Source of the DNA: Streptomyces luteolus
GTDB lineage: Bacteria > Actinomycetota > Actinomycetes > Streptomycetales > Streptomycetaceae
DNA: 56,196 nt
Direction of reading: 5' to 3'
Assembly: GCF_029968015.1 (NCBI RefSeq)
Contig: NZ_JASCIS010000051.1
Coordinates: 1 to 56,196 of the forward strand
Of the stretch, positions 38,453 to 46,845 are shown one piece after another. A program made the position numbers and the translations under genes. The notes beneath the pieces were generated by a model. That model was not told the origin of the DNA. It did not search any database and worked only from the letters and a program-made list of their open reading frames with translations. Position 1 is the stretch's first letter, and each line of letters starts with the position of its first letter.

Positions 38453-41400
38453 ATGACTGATCCGTCCCGCCGCAGAGTCATCGGGACGGCCGGAGCCGTC
38501 GGCCTCGGCACCGTCCTCGGCACGACCGTCCCGGCCCACGCCGGCCCGGGCCACGCATCGGGTCGGCCCACGCAGGGCCCCGCCCTCGATACGGATCCCG
38601 TGCGCGCCGCGCTCAACCGGCTGCTGCCCGAGCACGCCGACCAGTTCCGGCTCGACCGGCTCCGTGCCTCCGGCGAGGGGTTCAGGGTCAGTGGCTCCAC
38701 CGGCCGGATCACCGTCGCGGGCACCGGTCCGCTGGCCCTGCTCACCGGCGTGCACTGGTATCTGAAATATGTGTGCGGCGCCCATATCTCCTGGTCGGGC
38801 AGCCAACTGGAGCTGCCCAGGCGGCTCCCGGGGCCGCACCGGCCGCTGCACCGCAGAGCGACGGTGCCGCACCGCTTCGTCTTCAACGACACCCACGACG
38901 GCTACACCGCCCCGTACGCGGACTGGCCCCGCTGGGAGCGCATGATCGACGTGCTGGCGCTGCACGGCTGCAACGAGGTGCTCGTCACCGCGGGCCAGGA
39001 GGGCGTCTACCACCGCCTCCTCCAGAGCTTCGGCTACTCCGACACCGAGGCCCGCACCTGGCTGCCCGCGCCCTCGCACCAGCCGTGGTGGCTGCTGCAG
39101 AACATGAGCGCGTACGGCGGCCCGCTCAGCCATGAACTGATCGAGCGGCGCGTCGCGTTGGGCCGGAAGATCGCGGACCGGCTGCGCGCGCTCGGCATGA
39201 AACCGGTCATGCCCGGCTACTTCGGGACGGTCCCGGACGGGTTCGCCGAGCGCAATCCGGGCGCCCGTACCGTCCCGCAGGGCGACTGGAACGGACTGCG
39301 GCGGCCGGACTGGCTCGATCCGCGCACCGAGCCGTTCGCCGACGTCGCGGCGGCGTTCTACCGGCACCAGGCCGAACTGTTCGGCGAGGTCGACCTGTTC
39401 AAGATGGACCTGCTGCACGAGGGCGGCGACCCGGGCGACGTGCCGGTGCCGGAGGCGGCGCGCGCCGTGGAGCGGGCGCTGCGCACCGCACGCCCCCGGG
39501 CGCTGTGGACGATCCTCGGCTGGCAGGCCAACCCGCGGCGCGACGTGATCGACGCCCTGGACAAGAAGCAGCTCCTGGTCGTGGACGGCCTGTCCGACCT
39601 GGAGACGGTCACCGACCGGGAGAAGGACTGGGGCGGCGCGCCGTACGCGTTCGGCACGATCCCCAACTTCGGCGGCCGCACCACCATCGGCGCGAAGACT
39701 CATATGTGGACGGAGCGGTTCACGGTCTGGCGGGACAGACCGGGCTCGACGCTCGCGGGCACCGCGTACATGCCGGAGGCCGCCGAACGCGACCCGGCGG
39801 CGCTCGAACTGTTCACGGAGCTGGCCTGGCGCGAGGAGGCCGTGGACCGCGCCGAGTGGTTCCGTACGTACGCCGATCTGCGCTACGGCGGGCGGGACGG
39901 GCAGGCCCGCGAGGCGATGGCGGCGCTGCGCGAGACCGCGTACCGGATCACCAGCAAGGACGGCCGGCCGCACGACTCGATCTTCGCGGCACGCCCGAGC
40001 CTGAGCGCCAACTCCGGTACGTACTACGCGACACACACCCCCGCGTTCCCGCCCGGCGGCTTCGATGCGGCCTTCGCGGCGCTGCTCGGGGTGCGGGAGT
40101 CGCTGCGCCGCTCGGACGCGTACCGCTACGACCTCACGGACCTGGCCCGGCAGGCGCTCGCCAACCGGTCCTGGCAGTTGCTGCCGCAGCTGCGGGCGGC
40201 GTACGGGAGGAAGGACCGGGAGACCTTCCGGGCACTCGCGCGCCTGTGGCTGAAGCTGATGCGGCTGAGCGAGGAGGTCACGGGATCACACCGGGCGTTC
40301 CTGCTCGGGCCGTGGCTGGAGGACGCGAGGCGGATGGCGTCGTCACCCGCCGAAGCGGCGGAACTGGAGCGCACGGCCAGGGTGTTGATCACCACGTGGG
40401 CGGACCGGGCCACCGCCGACGGCGGGCGCCTGGCCAACTACGCCAACCGGGACTGGCACGGCCTGATCGGGGACTTCCACCTGCCGCAGTGGACGGCGTA
40501 CCTGGACGAGCTGGAGGACGCGCTCGCGGCGGGCCGGGAGCCGAAGGCGTTCGACTGGTACGCGATCGAGGAGCCCTGGACGCGGGAGCGGAAGGCGTAT
40601 CCGCTGCGGCCGCCGAACGACGCGTACCGCACGGCGAAGCAGGCGTACGACGTCCTGGCCCGGGCCCCCTATCAGGGCAAGGTCGCCGTCTCCGCCGAGC
40701 CGTCCGCGTTCCCGCCCGGCGGGCACGCGCGCGTGCGGGCGGTTCTCACCAACGTCAACGGGCTGCGTGCCACCGGCCGCGTGGACTTCACGCTCACCGG
40801 CCTGGACGCCGAACCGGAGGACGGCACGTCGCTGAGGTCGGTGCCCCCGGCCGGCGAGGGGGCGGTGACCTGGCGCGCGAAGGCCCCGGACGAGCCACTG
40901 ACCTCGCCGCTGAAGCCGCTGCCGTACGAACTGTCCGTGCGGTACGGCCCGAAGGGCGAGGACCGGGTCACGGCGGTCGTCCGGGACAGCCTGTACGTGG
41001 CCGGTCCCCTGGACGAGGTGTGGCGGACGTACACCAACAGCGCGGCCGTGTTCGGGCAGGCGGGCGAGCGGTTCGCGGTCAACGGCGGCGGCCAGGACCT
41101 GTGGAAGGGGACCAGCGAGTTCGGCGCCGCGTACCGCGCGGGCGCCCTGCGGGACGGGGTCGCGGTGACGGTGCGGGTGGACGCGCAGGACGCCACGGGT
41201 CCGTGGGCGCGGGCGGGTCTCATCGCCCGCGACTCCCTCGCCGCACCCGGCTCCCCGGGCTTCGTGAACCTGTCCGTGACGCCCGCGAACGGGGTGGTGC
41301 TCTCCTACGACACGAACGGCGACGGCACCCTGGACACGTACAAGCGGATCACCGGCATCAAGGCCCCGGTGCTGCTCCGCCTGATCCGGAGAGGGGGCAC

Positions 41401-41569
41401 GTTCCGCGGGGAGTGCTCGACGGACGACGGGGCGAGCTGGCGGACGGTCGCCGAGGTCCCGGTCGGGGGTGCGGCGGCGAGCCAGGACGTCGGCTTCTTC
41501 ATGTCGGCCGCGCACGGGGGCAGCGGCGCCCGGGGCACGGTGGAGTTCAGCGGGTTCGCGCTGGGGTGA
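38453..41569 (+). CDS. GH89 alpha-N-acetylglucosaminidase, Tat-exported
   Basis: A 1038-aa secreted glycosidase of the NAGLU family, which cleaves terminal alpha-linked GlcNAc from glycans such as mucin cores or heparan. A twin-arginine signal (SRRRVIGTAGAVGLG) with AHA cleavage is at about 31. N-terminal domain about 45-150; catalytic barrel about 150-480 with HRFVFNDTHDGYTAP, MPGYFGTVPDGF and MDLLHEGG, whose Glu is a candidate catalytic residue; all-helical domain about 490-760; then linker and a C-terminal beta-sandwich (about 860-1038) of the DUF1349/CBM kind. ATG is preceded by GAGGGGGG. It appears to be a single-gene unit. Confidence 0.92.
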   Translation: MTDPSRRRVIGTAGAVGLGTVLGTTVPAHAGPGHASGRPTQGPALDTDPVRAALNRLLPEHADQFRLDRLRASGEGFRVSGSTGRITVAGTGPLALLTGVHWYLKYVCGAHISWSGSQLELPRRLPGPHRPLHRRATVPHRFVFNDTHDGYTAPYADWPRWERMIDVLALHGCNEVLVTAGQEGVYHRLLQSFGYSDTEARTWLPAPSHQPWWLLQNMSAYGGPLSHELIERRVALGRKIADRLRALGMKPVMPGYFGTVPDGFAERNPGARTVPQGDWNGLRRPDWLDPRTEPFADVAAAFYRHQAELFGEVDLFKMDLLHEGGDPGDVPVPEAARAVERALRTARPRALWTILGWQANPRRDVIDALDKKQLLVVDGLSDLETVTDREKDWGGAPYAFGTIPNFGGRTTIGAKTHMWTERFTVWRDRPGSTLAGTAYMPEAAERDPAALELFTELAWREEAVDRAEWFRTYADLRYGGRDGQAREAMAALRETAYRITSKDGRPHDSIFAARPSLSANSGTYYATHTPAFPPGGFDAAFAALLGVRESLRRSDAYRYDLTDLARQALANRSWQLLPQLRAAYGRKDRETFRALARLWLKLMRLSEEVTGSHRAFLLGPWLEDARRMASSPAEAAELERTARVLITTWADRATADGGRLANYANRDWHGLIGDFHLPQWTAYLDELEDALAAGREPKAFDWYAIEEPWTRERKAYPLRPPNDAYRTAKQAYDVLARAPYQGKVAVSAEPSAFPPGGHARVRAVLTNVNGLRATGRVDFTLTGLDAEPEDGTSLRSVPPAGEGAVTWRAKAPDEPLTSPLKPLPYELSVRYGPKGEDRVTAVVRDSLYVAGPLDEVWRTYTNSAAVFGQAGERFAVNGGGQDLWKGTSEFGAAYRAGALRDGVAVTVRVDAQDATGPWARAGLIARDSLAAPGSPGFVNLSVTPANGVVLSYDTNGDGTLDTYKRITGIKAPVLLRLIRRGGTFRGECSTDDGASWRTVAEVPVGGAAASQDVGFFMSAAHGGSGARGTVEFSGFALG

Positions 41570-41588
41570 GGCCAGGGCGTACGGCGGG

Positions 41589-41715
41589 GTGGGCGGGGAT
41601 CGCCGGGCGCGCCCGCGAGAGGTCGGAGTGGGCGGGGATCGCCGGGCGCGCCCGCGAGAGGTCGGGGTGGGCGGGGATCGCCGGGCGCGCCCGCGAGAGG
41701 TCGGGGTGGGCGGGG
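41589..41715. repeat. 39-bp tandem array downstream of the GH89 gene
   Basis: Three full units start GTGGGCGGGG at 41589, 41628 and 41667, with a partial fourth at 41706. Each contains GCGCGCCCGCGAGAGG. They are nearly identical and begin 20 bases after the GH89 stop. Confidence 0.9.
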
Positions 41716-41725
41716 GCGCGGAGGG

Positions 41726-41773
41726 GTCAACTCCCGTTCCGCTGGGGCACGGAGCAGTCAACTCCCGTTCCGC
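41726..41773. repeat. 17-bp direct repeat pair upstream of the sigma-like gene
   Basis: GTCAACTCCCGTTCCGC occurs at 41726-41742 and 41757-41773, starts 31 bases apart (about three helical turns), 49-96 bases before the next start codon. It could be a paired binding site. Confidence 0.65.
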
Positions 41774-41821
41774 CACGGCCTGTTCGAGTGACCATCCGAG
41801 GATTCGCTCGTTCTGCTGAAC

Positions 41822-43813
41822 GTGAGTTCTTCGGACGCCGCCACGCGCACCTCCCCGCCCTCCTCCCCCGGGCCCGCTCCCGTCGTCGACGTGGAGCAGG
41901 CCGAGGCCGCGCTCGTCGAGCACTATCCGCGGCTCGTGCGGCTCGGCTACCTCGTCCTGCCGCCGTCGCTCGGCCGCAACCGGCGGGTGCTGACCGCGCA
42001 CTGGCTCACCCAGCGCGCCCTGCCCCGCGCCCGTACGACCGTGGAGCGCGCCATGGTCCCGGCGCAGCGCGGGGCGGGCAGGCCGGGCGGCGACCCCGGT
42101 TACGGCTATGTGCGCCTGCGGGTGCTGCGGAGCGCCCTGGAGGCGGGGCTTCCGCTGCGGCGGCGGGCCTGGCCGCGGCGCGCGCAACTGCCACCGCTGC
42201 TGCCGCAGGTGTGGGGCCTGCGGCTGTTCCCGCGCTCCGGCGGCGCCGATGAACTCGCCCTCGACCAGCGGCTCTCCGCGCTCGGCGGCCCGGCGCGCGC
42301 CGCGTTCGTGCTGCGCGGTCTGGAGAAGCTGCCGGACGCCGAGGTGCGCCGGATCCTGGAGGGCGCCGGGGTCACGGACCCGCACGCGGCGCTCGCGGAG
42401 GCGGACGGTGTGGCCGCGTCGTACGAGCTGCTCGACTCCCCCGAGTTCGACCCGTGCTCGCTCCAGGCCAGGCCGCCGGACCTGATGCGGCGCAGGCAGC
42501 ACGGCCGCGCCGCGCTCGCCGCCACGGCGGCCGCCCTGGTCTGCGGCACGCTCCTCGCCCTTCCGGGCGACGGCCTGGCGCCCGGCACCCCCGCGGCCCC
42601 CGCGTACGCGCGCAACCCGGCGGCCGAAGCGGCCCTGGACCCGGAGGAGTTGACGCGCGTCGGGGCGGGCGAGTGGCGGCGCTCGGCGCGCACCGACTTC
42701 TCCGTGTGGCCGGCCCGCGGCTCCCTCACCGGCGACCGCGAGCTGCTCGGCCGGGCGCTCGCCGTGTGGGCGCGCCCGGGCCCGTCCGTGCAGGTCTCGG
42801 CGACCCCCGGCACCGCGTCGGGCGCCCCGCCGGGACCGGCGCAGCTGCTGTACGCGGGTGAGGTGGGCCGGGCCCGCGTGGTGGTCCTGCACGACGGCCT
42901 GCGCCTGGTGCGGTACGCCGAGCCGCGGTCCGGGGCGGGCGGCGGCGCGGCCCTCGACTTCGCGCGGGTCGACGGCGCCGCGCAGGGCACGTCGGGGGCG
43001 GTGGTCGTGGGCCGGGGCAAGGGTGAGGTGCGGTATCTGACGGCGCCGTGGGTGCGTACCGTCGCCGTCCGTGATCTGCGCGAACCGAGCGCGCCCGCAC
43101 GGGAGTTGGACCGGTCGGCGGACGGCGTGACGGCACCCCTGACCGCCGTGGCGCAGTCGCAGTCGCAGTCGCAGTCGCAGTCGCAGTCGCAGTCGACGGG
43201 ATGTACAGAGGTCGCCGCGCTCGAACTGCGCGAGGAGGGTCCGGGGTCGGGCGGCACCCGGCTCGTGACCGACCTCGGCGAGCTCACTCCGGCCCACCTC
43301 ACGTCCGGGCGCCCGCAGTCCCCGGGCGAGGTGGACGGGCAGGCGGCGCGGGAGAGTTGGGCGCGTACGGCCTGTCTGCTCGGGGCGGTCCGCTCGAACG
43401 GGGTGCGGTCGGTGAACTCCTGGGCGTACGCGGCACAGCGGCTGCCCGAGGGGAACGGCACGGCTACCTGGGTGTGCACGCGGGCGGAGACCTGGCGGGG
43501 CGCCGGCAGCAGGGTGCTCGCGCAGTTCCAGGCGCCGGGCAAGGACACCGGGGCGATCGCGGCGCGGGCGCAGGACTCGCCGGCCTGCGGGGCGCGCGAG
43601 CCGCGGGTGCTCGCGGGGGTGCTGTGGAAGTCGCGGGCGGGCCACTGGCACGTACTGGCGGCGGGCAGCAAGGATGTGGCGTCGGTGCGGGTGACGGGCG
43701 GCGCGCAGGGCTCGGCGCGCGGCAACACCCTCGCGGCACCGGCCCGCGAGGGCGCGCGGGCGCAGCTGCGGGGGCGCCTCGCGGACGGCACGGAGGTATC
43801 GGCGCTGCGCTGA
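41822..43813 (+). CDS. Sigma-factor-like N-terminus fused to a TM helix and extracellular domain
   Basis: 663 aa from GTG. Residues about 25-55 (LVEHYPRLVRLGYLVLPPSL) resemble ECF region 2, and about 150-190 (LDQRLSALGGPARAAFVLRG then LEKLPDAEVRRILEGAGV) resemble region 4. Basic residues (DLMRRRQHGR) precede one TM helix (about 230-248). About 260-663 is a predicted extracytoplasmic region with a Gln-Ser repeat (about 445-458) and two or more cysteine pairs. It reads as a degenerate sigma-like protein tethered to the membrane. The family is recognisable only in outline; function unknown. Confidence 0.7.
   Translation: MSSSDAATRTSPPSSPGPAPVVDVEQAEAALVEHYPRLVRLGYLVLPPSLGRNRRVLTAHWLTQRALPRARTTVERAMVPAQRGAGRPGGDPGYGYVRLRVLRSALEAGLPLRRRAWPRRAQLPPLLPQVWGLRLFPRSGGADELALDQRLSALGGPARAAFVLRGLEKLPDAEVRRILEGAGVTDPHAALAEADGVAASYELLDSPEFDPCSLQARPPDLMRRRQHGRAALAATAAALVCGTLLALPGDGLAPGTPAAPAYARNPAAEAALDPEELTRVGAGEWRRSARTDFSVWPARGSLTGDRELLGRALAVWARPGPSVQVSATPGTASGAPPGPAQLLYAGEVGRARVVVLHDGLRLVRYAEPRSGAGGGAALDFARVDGAAQGTSGAVVVGRGKGEVRYLTAPWVRTVAVRDLREPSAPARELDRSADGVTAPLTAVAQSQSQSQSQSQSQSTGCTEVAALELREEGPGSGGTRLVTDLGELTPAHLTSGRPQSPGEVDGQAARESWARTACLLGAVRSNGVRSVNSWAYAAQRLPEGNGTATWVCTRAETWRGAGSRVLAQFQAPGKDTGAIAARAQDSPACGAREPRVLAGVLWKSRAGHWHVLAAGSKDVASVRVTGGAQGSARGNTLAAPAREGARAQLRGRLADGTEVSALR
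43154..43195. repeat. Hexanucleotide microsatellite (CAGTCG x7)
   Basis: Seven perfect CAGTCG units encode Gln-Ser x7 in the extracellular part of the sigma-like protein. Such perfect arrays usually vary in copy number between strains; changes keep frame. Confidence 0.95.
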
Positions 43814-43925
43814 CAGGCGTACGGGAGCGGGGAGCTGAGGTGGCGGCCGCAGAAAAGCGCCGCACGAGCAGAAAAGCGCCGCACAAGGGGTACACCTCGA
43901 CCGTACCCATCAGTACATTGACGCC

Positions 43926-44852
43926 ATGTCTAATAAGCCCCAGGCCCGGTCCGACCGGGCGCCGCAGCCCATCGCCTCCGAGTGGACGGCGCTGAAGGCA
44001 CGCAAGGTCTCCTTCGCCTGGGAGGAGACGCCGCTCCACTGGCTGCCCGGCGACCCGTTCACGACGCACACCATCAACGTCCTGCACCTCCTGCTGCCCG
44101 CGGGCGAACGCTGGTTCGTGCACGTCTACAAGCAGGTCCTGCCGTACATCGAGGACGAGCAGCTGCGCGCCGACGTGATCGGGTTCATCGGGCAGGAGGC
44201 CATGCACTCCCAGGCCCACGACGAGGTCCTGCCGCACCTGCGCGAGCAGGGCCTGGACCCGACCCCGTACACCGCGCAGATCGACTGGTTCTTCGAGAAG
44301 CTGCTCGGCGACCGCACGCTGCCGCCCGGCAAGGCCCGCAAGTGGTGGCTGATGGAGCGGGTCGCGACGATCGCGGCGATCGAGCACTACACCGCGTTCC
44401 TCGGCGACTGGGTCCTGAACGCCGACGAGCTGGACCGGCGCGGCGCCGACCCGACGATGCTGGACCTGCTGCGCTGGCACGGCGCGGAGGAGGTCGAGCA
44501 CCGCTCGGTGGCGTTCGACCTGTTCATGCACGTGGACGGCTCGTACGCGCGCCGGGTGCGGACCTGGGGAGTCGCGTTCGCCGCGCTCGTCTTCCTGTGG
44601 CAGCGCGGGGCGCGGTTCTTCATGGAGAACGACCCGACGCTGGTCGACGGCCGCGCCTCGTTCAAGGAGTTCTTCGCCAAGGGGCGGCAGGGCGTGCTGC
44701 CGACGGCGGGCGCGATGGTCCGCTCCATCCCCCGGTATCTGAACCGCGCCTACCACCCCTCGCACGAGGGTTCCACGGCACAGGCCGTCGCCTACCTGGC
44801 GTCGTCGCCCGCCGCCCTCGCCGCCGAGGCCCACGAGAAGGGTGCCGCCTGA
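43926..44852 (+). CDS. PF10118-type metal-dependent hydrolase (ferritin-like)
   Basis: A 308-aa protein of the COG3687 family. Its all-helical core carries Glu/His ligands typical of a di-metal centre: GQEAMHSQAH (about 89-98), ERVATIAAIEHY (about 139) and HGAEEVEHRSVAFD (about 178-191). It is called a hydrolase in databases, but the ligand pattern would also suit a di-iron oxygenase-like enzyme. Stop and next start are separated by one base, so it is coupled to a ferredoxin reductase, which would favour a redox role. Confidence 0.85.
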   Translation: MSNKPQARSDRAPQPIASEWTALKARKVSFAWEETPLHWLPGDPFTTHTINVLHLLLPAGERWFVHVYKQVLPYIEDEQLRADVIGFIGQEAMHSQAHDEVLPHLREQGLDPTPYTAQIDWFFEKLLGDRTLPPGKARKWWLMERVATIAAIEHYTAFLGDWVLNADELDRRGADPTMLDLLRWHGAEEVEHRSVAFDLFMHVDGSYARRVRTWGVAFAALVFLWQRGARFFMENDPTLVDGRASFKEFFAKGRQGVLPTAGAMVRSIPRYLNRAYHPSHEGSTAQAVAYLASSPAALAAEAHEKGAA

Positions 44853-44853
44853 G

Positions 44854-45930
44854 ATGCCCGGGATCCGCACCGTCGCCGCCGTCGCGGGCGCCGCGCTGCT
44901 CGTACGACGGGCCGTACGCAGCCGCATGGGGACCGCGCCCCTGTGGCCGATGCCCGCCCTGGAGAACCCGGTCTCGGGCCGCCCCCGCGGGCGCGCCCAG
45001 CGCCTGCGGGTCGCGGCCCGCACCGAGGTCGCCGACGGCGTGGTCCGGCTGCGCCTCACGCCGCGCGACCCGGGATCGGGCCCGCTGCCGGCCTGGGAGC
45101 CGGGCGCCCACCTGGACCTGGTGCTGCCGTCCGGGGTGGTCCGGCAGTACTCGCTCTGCGGCGACCCCGCGGACCGCACCGCGTACACGGTGGCGACCCG
45201 GCTGATCGAGGACGGCCGCGGCGGCTCGCGCGAGGTGCACGAGAAGCTGGCCGAGGGCGCCGAGATCGAGGTGCGCGGCCCGCGCAACCGCTTCCCCCTT
45301 GAGCCCGCGCACGCGTACGTCTTCGTGGCCGGCGGCATCGGCATCACCCCGGTCCTGCCGATGCTGCGCGCGGCCGAACTGTCCGGCGCGCAGTGGCAGT
45401 TGGTGTACGCGGGCCGCTCCCGCGCCTCGATGCCGTTCCTGGACGAGGTGGAGCGGCTCGGCCGCAGCCGCCGGGGCCGGGTGACGGTGATCGCCGAGGA
45501 CGAGTCCGGCCGGCCCGACGCGGCCGCGCTGTTCGACGGGGCACCGCAGGCCGCGGCCGTGTACTGCTGCGGCCCCGAGGGGCTGATGGACGCGGTGGCG
45601 GCGGCGCTCCCGCAAGGCAGCTCCCTGCACCTGGAGCGGTTCACGCCCGCCACGGCCACCGAGGGCAACACGGCCTTCGAGGTCGAACTGCGGCGCAGCG
45701 GCGCCACGGTGGCCGTCCCGGCCGACGCGACGGTCCTCGCCGCGGTCCGCGAGCAGCTGCCGAACGTCGCGTACTCCTGCGAGCAGGGCTTCTGCGGCAC
45801 CTGCCGACTGCGGGTCGTGGCGGGCGAGGTCGAGCACCGGGACGAGCTGCTCACGGACGAGGAGCGGCGCGACTCGATGCTGATCTGCGTGTCCCGGGCG
45901 CGCGGCGGGAGGCTGGTCCTGGACGTGTGA
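44854..45930 (+). CDS. Ferredoxin-type oxidoreductase (PDR/VanB family, FMN/NAD and 2Fe-2S)
   Basis: 358 aa. Hydrophobic N-terminus (about 3-18), FAD/FMN-binding barrel (about 45-140, with RQYSLCGDP), NAD domain (about 145-250, with VAGGIGITPVLPML and CCGPEGLMDAV), and a C-terminal 2Fe-2S ferredoxin domain with CEQGFCGTC and a fourth Cys in LICVSRA. It passes electrons from NAD(P)H, most likely to the coupled di-metal protein upstream. A GTG four codons upstream overlaps the previous gene and is less likely. Confidence 0.9.
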   Translation: MPGIRTVAAVAGAALLVRRAVRSRMGTAPLWPMPALENPVSGRPRGRAQRLRVAARTEVADGVVRLRLTPRDPGSGPLPAWEPGAHLDLVLPSGVVRQYSLCGDPADRTAYTVATRLIEDGRGGSREVHEKLAEGAEIEVRGPRNRFPLEPAHAYVFVAGGIGITPVLPMLRAAELSGAQWQLVYAGRSRASMPFLDEVERLGRSRRGRVTVIAEDESGRPDAAALFDGAPQAAAVYCCGPEGLMDAVAAALPQGSSLHLERFTPATATEGNTAFEVELRRSGATVAVPADATVLAAVREQLPNVAYSCEQGFCGTCRLRVVAGEVEHRDELLTDEERRDSMLICVSRARGGRLVLDV

Positions 45931-45984
45931 TCCGCGCGTTCGGCCCCTGGCGTCGAACGTGGCCCCGCCCATTAGGGTGTTCGT

Positions 45985-46689
45985 ATGACGACCGGGGTGC
46001 GCCGCAGGATGGGAGTCGAGGAGCGGCGGGAGCAGTTGATCGCCGTGGCGCTCGAACTGTTCAGCCACCGCTCCCCCGACGAGGTCTCCATCGACGAGAT
46101 AGCCGGTGCGGCGGGAATATCCCGCCCGCTGGTGTACCACTACTTCCCGGGCAAGCGCAGCCTGTACGAAGCGGCGCTGCGCAAAGCCGCGGAAGACCTC
46201 GCCGAGCGTTTCGAGGAGCCGCGCGAAGGCCCGCTCGGCGCCCGCCTGTTGCGGGTGATGGGCCGCTTCTTCGACTTCGTCGACCAGCACGGCCCGGGCT
46301 TCTCGGCCCTGATGCGCGGCGGCCCCGCGGTCGGCTCGTCCACCACCAACGCCCTGATCGACTCGGTCCGGCAGGCCGCGTACGAGCAGATCCTCGCGCA
46401 CCTCGGCATCACCGCGCCGTCCGCCCGCCTCCAACTCGTCGTGCGCTCCTGGGTGTCGCTCGCCGAGTCCACGGCACTGCTGTGGCTGGACGGCCGCCGG
46501 GTGCCGCGCGCCGAGCTCGAACTCCAGCTGGTGCACGACTTCGCTGCGCTGGCTGCGGTGAGTGCGGCGTACGACGAGGAGATGGCGTCCGTCCTTCGCC
46601 GCATCCTCGCCGACGAGCCGTCGGACGGGCCTTTCACGGACCTGGTGACGCGGCTCGTCGGGCTGGCGCCGCTGCCGGGTTCGGTGTGA
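45985..46689 (+). CDS. TetR family transcriptional regulator
   Basis: 234 aa. HTH about 15-60 with SIDEIAGAAGISRPLVYHYF and the following KRSLYEAAL. The C-terminal helical domain carries a TetR_C-type pattern (LVVRSWVSLAESTALLWLDG). It is 54 bases downstream of the reductase gene on the same strand and probably controls that operon. The ligand is unknown; similar trios handle hydrophobic substrates such as fatty acids or alkanes. Confidence 0.87.
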   Translation: MTTGVRRRMGVEERREQLIAVALELFSHRSPDEVSIDEIAGAAGISRPLVYHYFPGKRSLYEAALRKAAEDLAERFEEPREGPLGARLLRVMGRFFDFVDQHGPGFSALMRGGPAVGSSTTNALIDSVRQAAYEQILAHLGITAPSARLQLVVRSWVSLAESTALLWLDGRRVPRAELELQLVHDFAALAAVSAAYDEEMASVLRRILADEPSDGPFTDLVTRLVGLAPLPGSV

Positions 46690-46739
46690 GGGCTACCCGT
46701 CTGCCCCTTCCCGTTTCGCCGCCGGGTGCGGGCCGTGTT

Positions 46740-46799
46740 TGGTTGCTCGCGCCCCGCGGCGAAGCCGCAAATGTGACAGCCCCGCGCCCCTGACGGGGC
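46740..46799. repeat. Dispersed intergenic repeat (GGGGCGCGGGG family), inverted
   Basis: GGTTGCTCGCGCC...CCCCGCGCCCCTGACGGGGC is the complement-side version of the sequence at 48829-48880 (GGGGCGCGGGGAACTGCGCG...). It occupies most of the gap between TetR and the LacI gene. Confidence 0.5.
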
Positions 46800-46845
46800 A
46801 CTGCCCGATAGGCACCGGATGATCCGCCCGGTACAGTCGCGTCCC

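Noticed and set aside
41589..41715. The 39-bp array as a possible CRISPR
   Set aside because: Units are contiguous with no variable spacers and there are no cas genes in the window.
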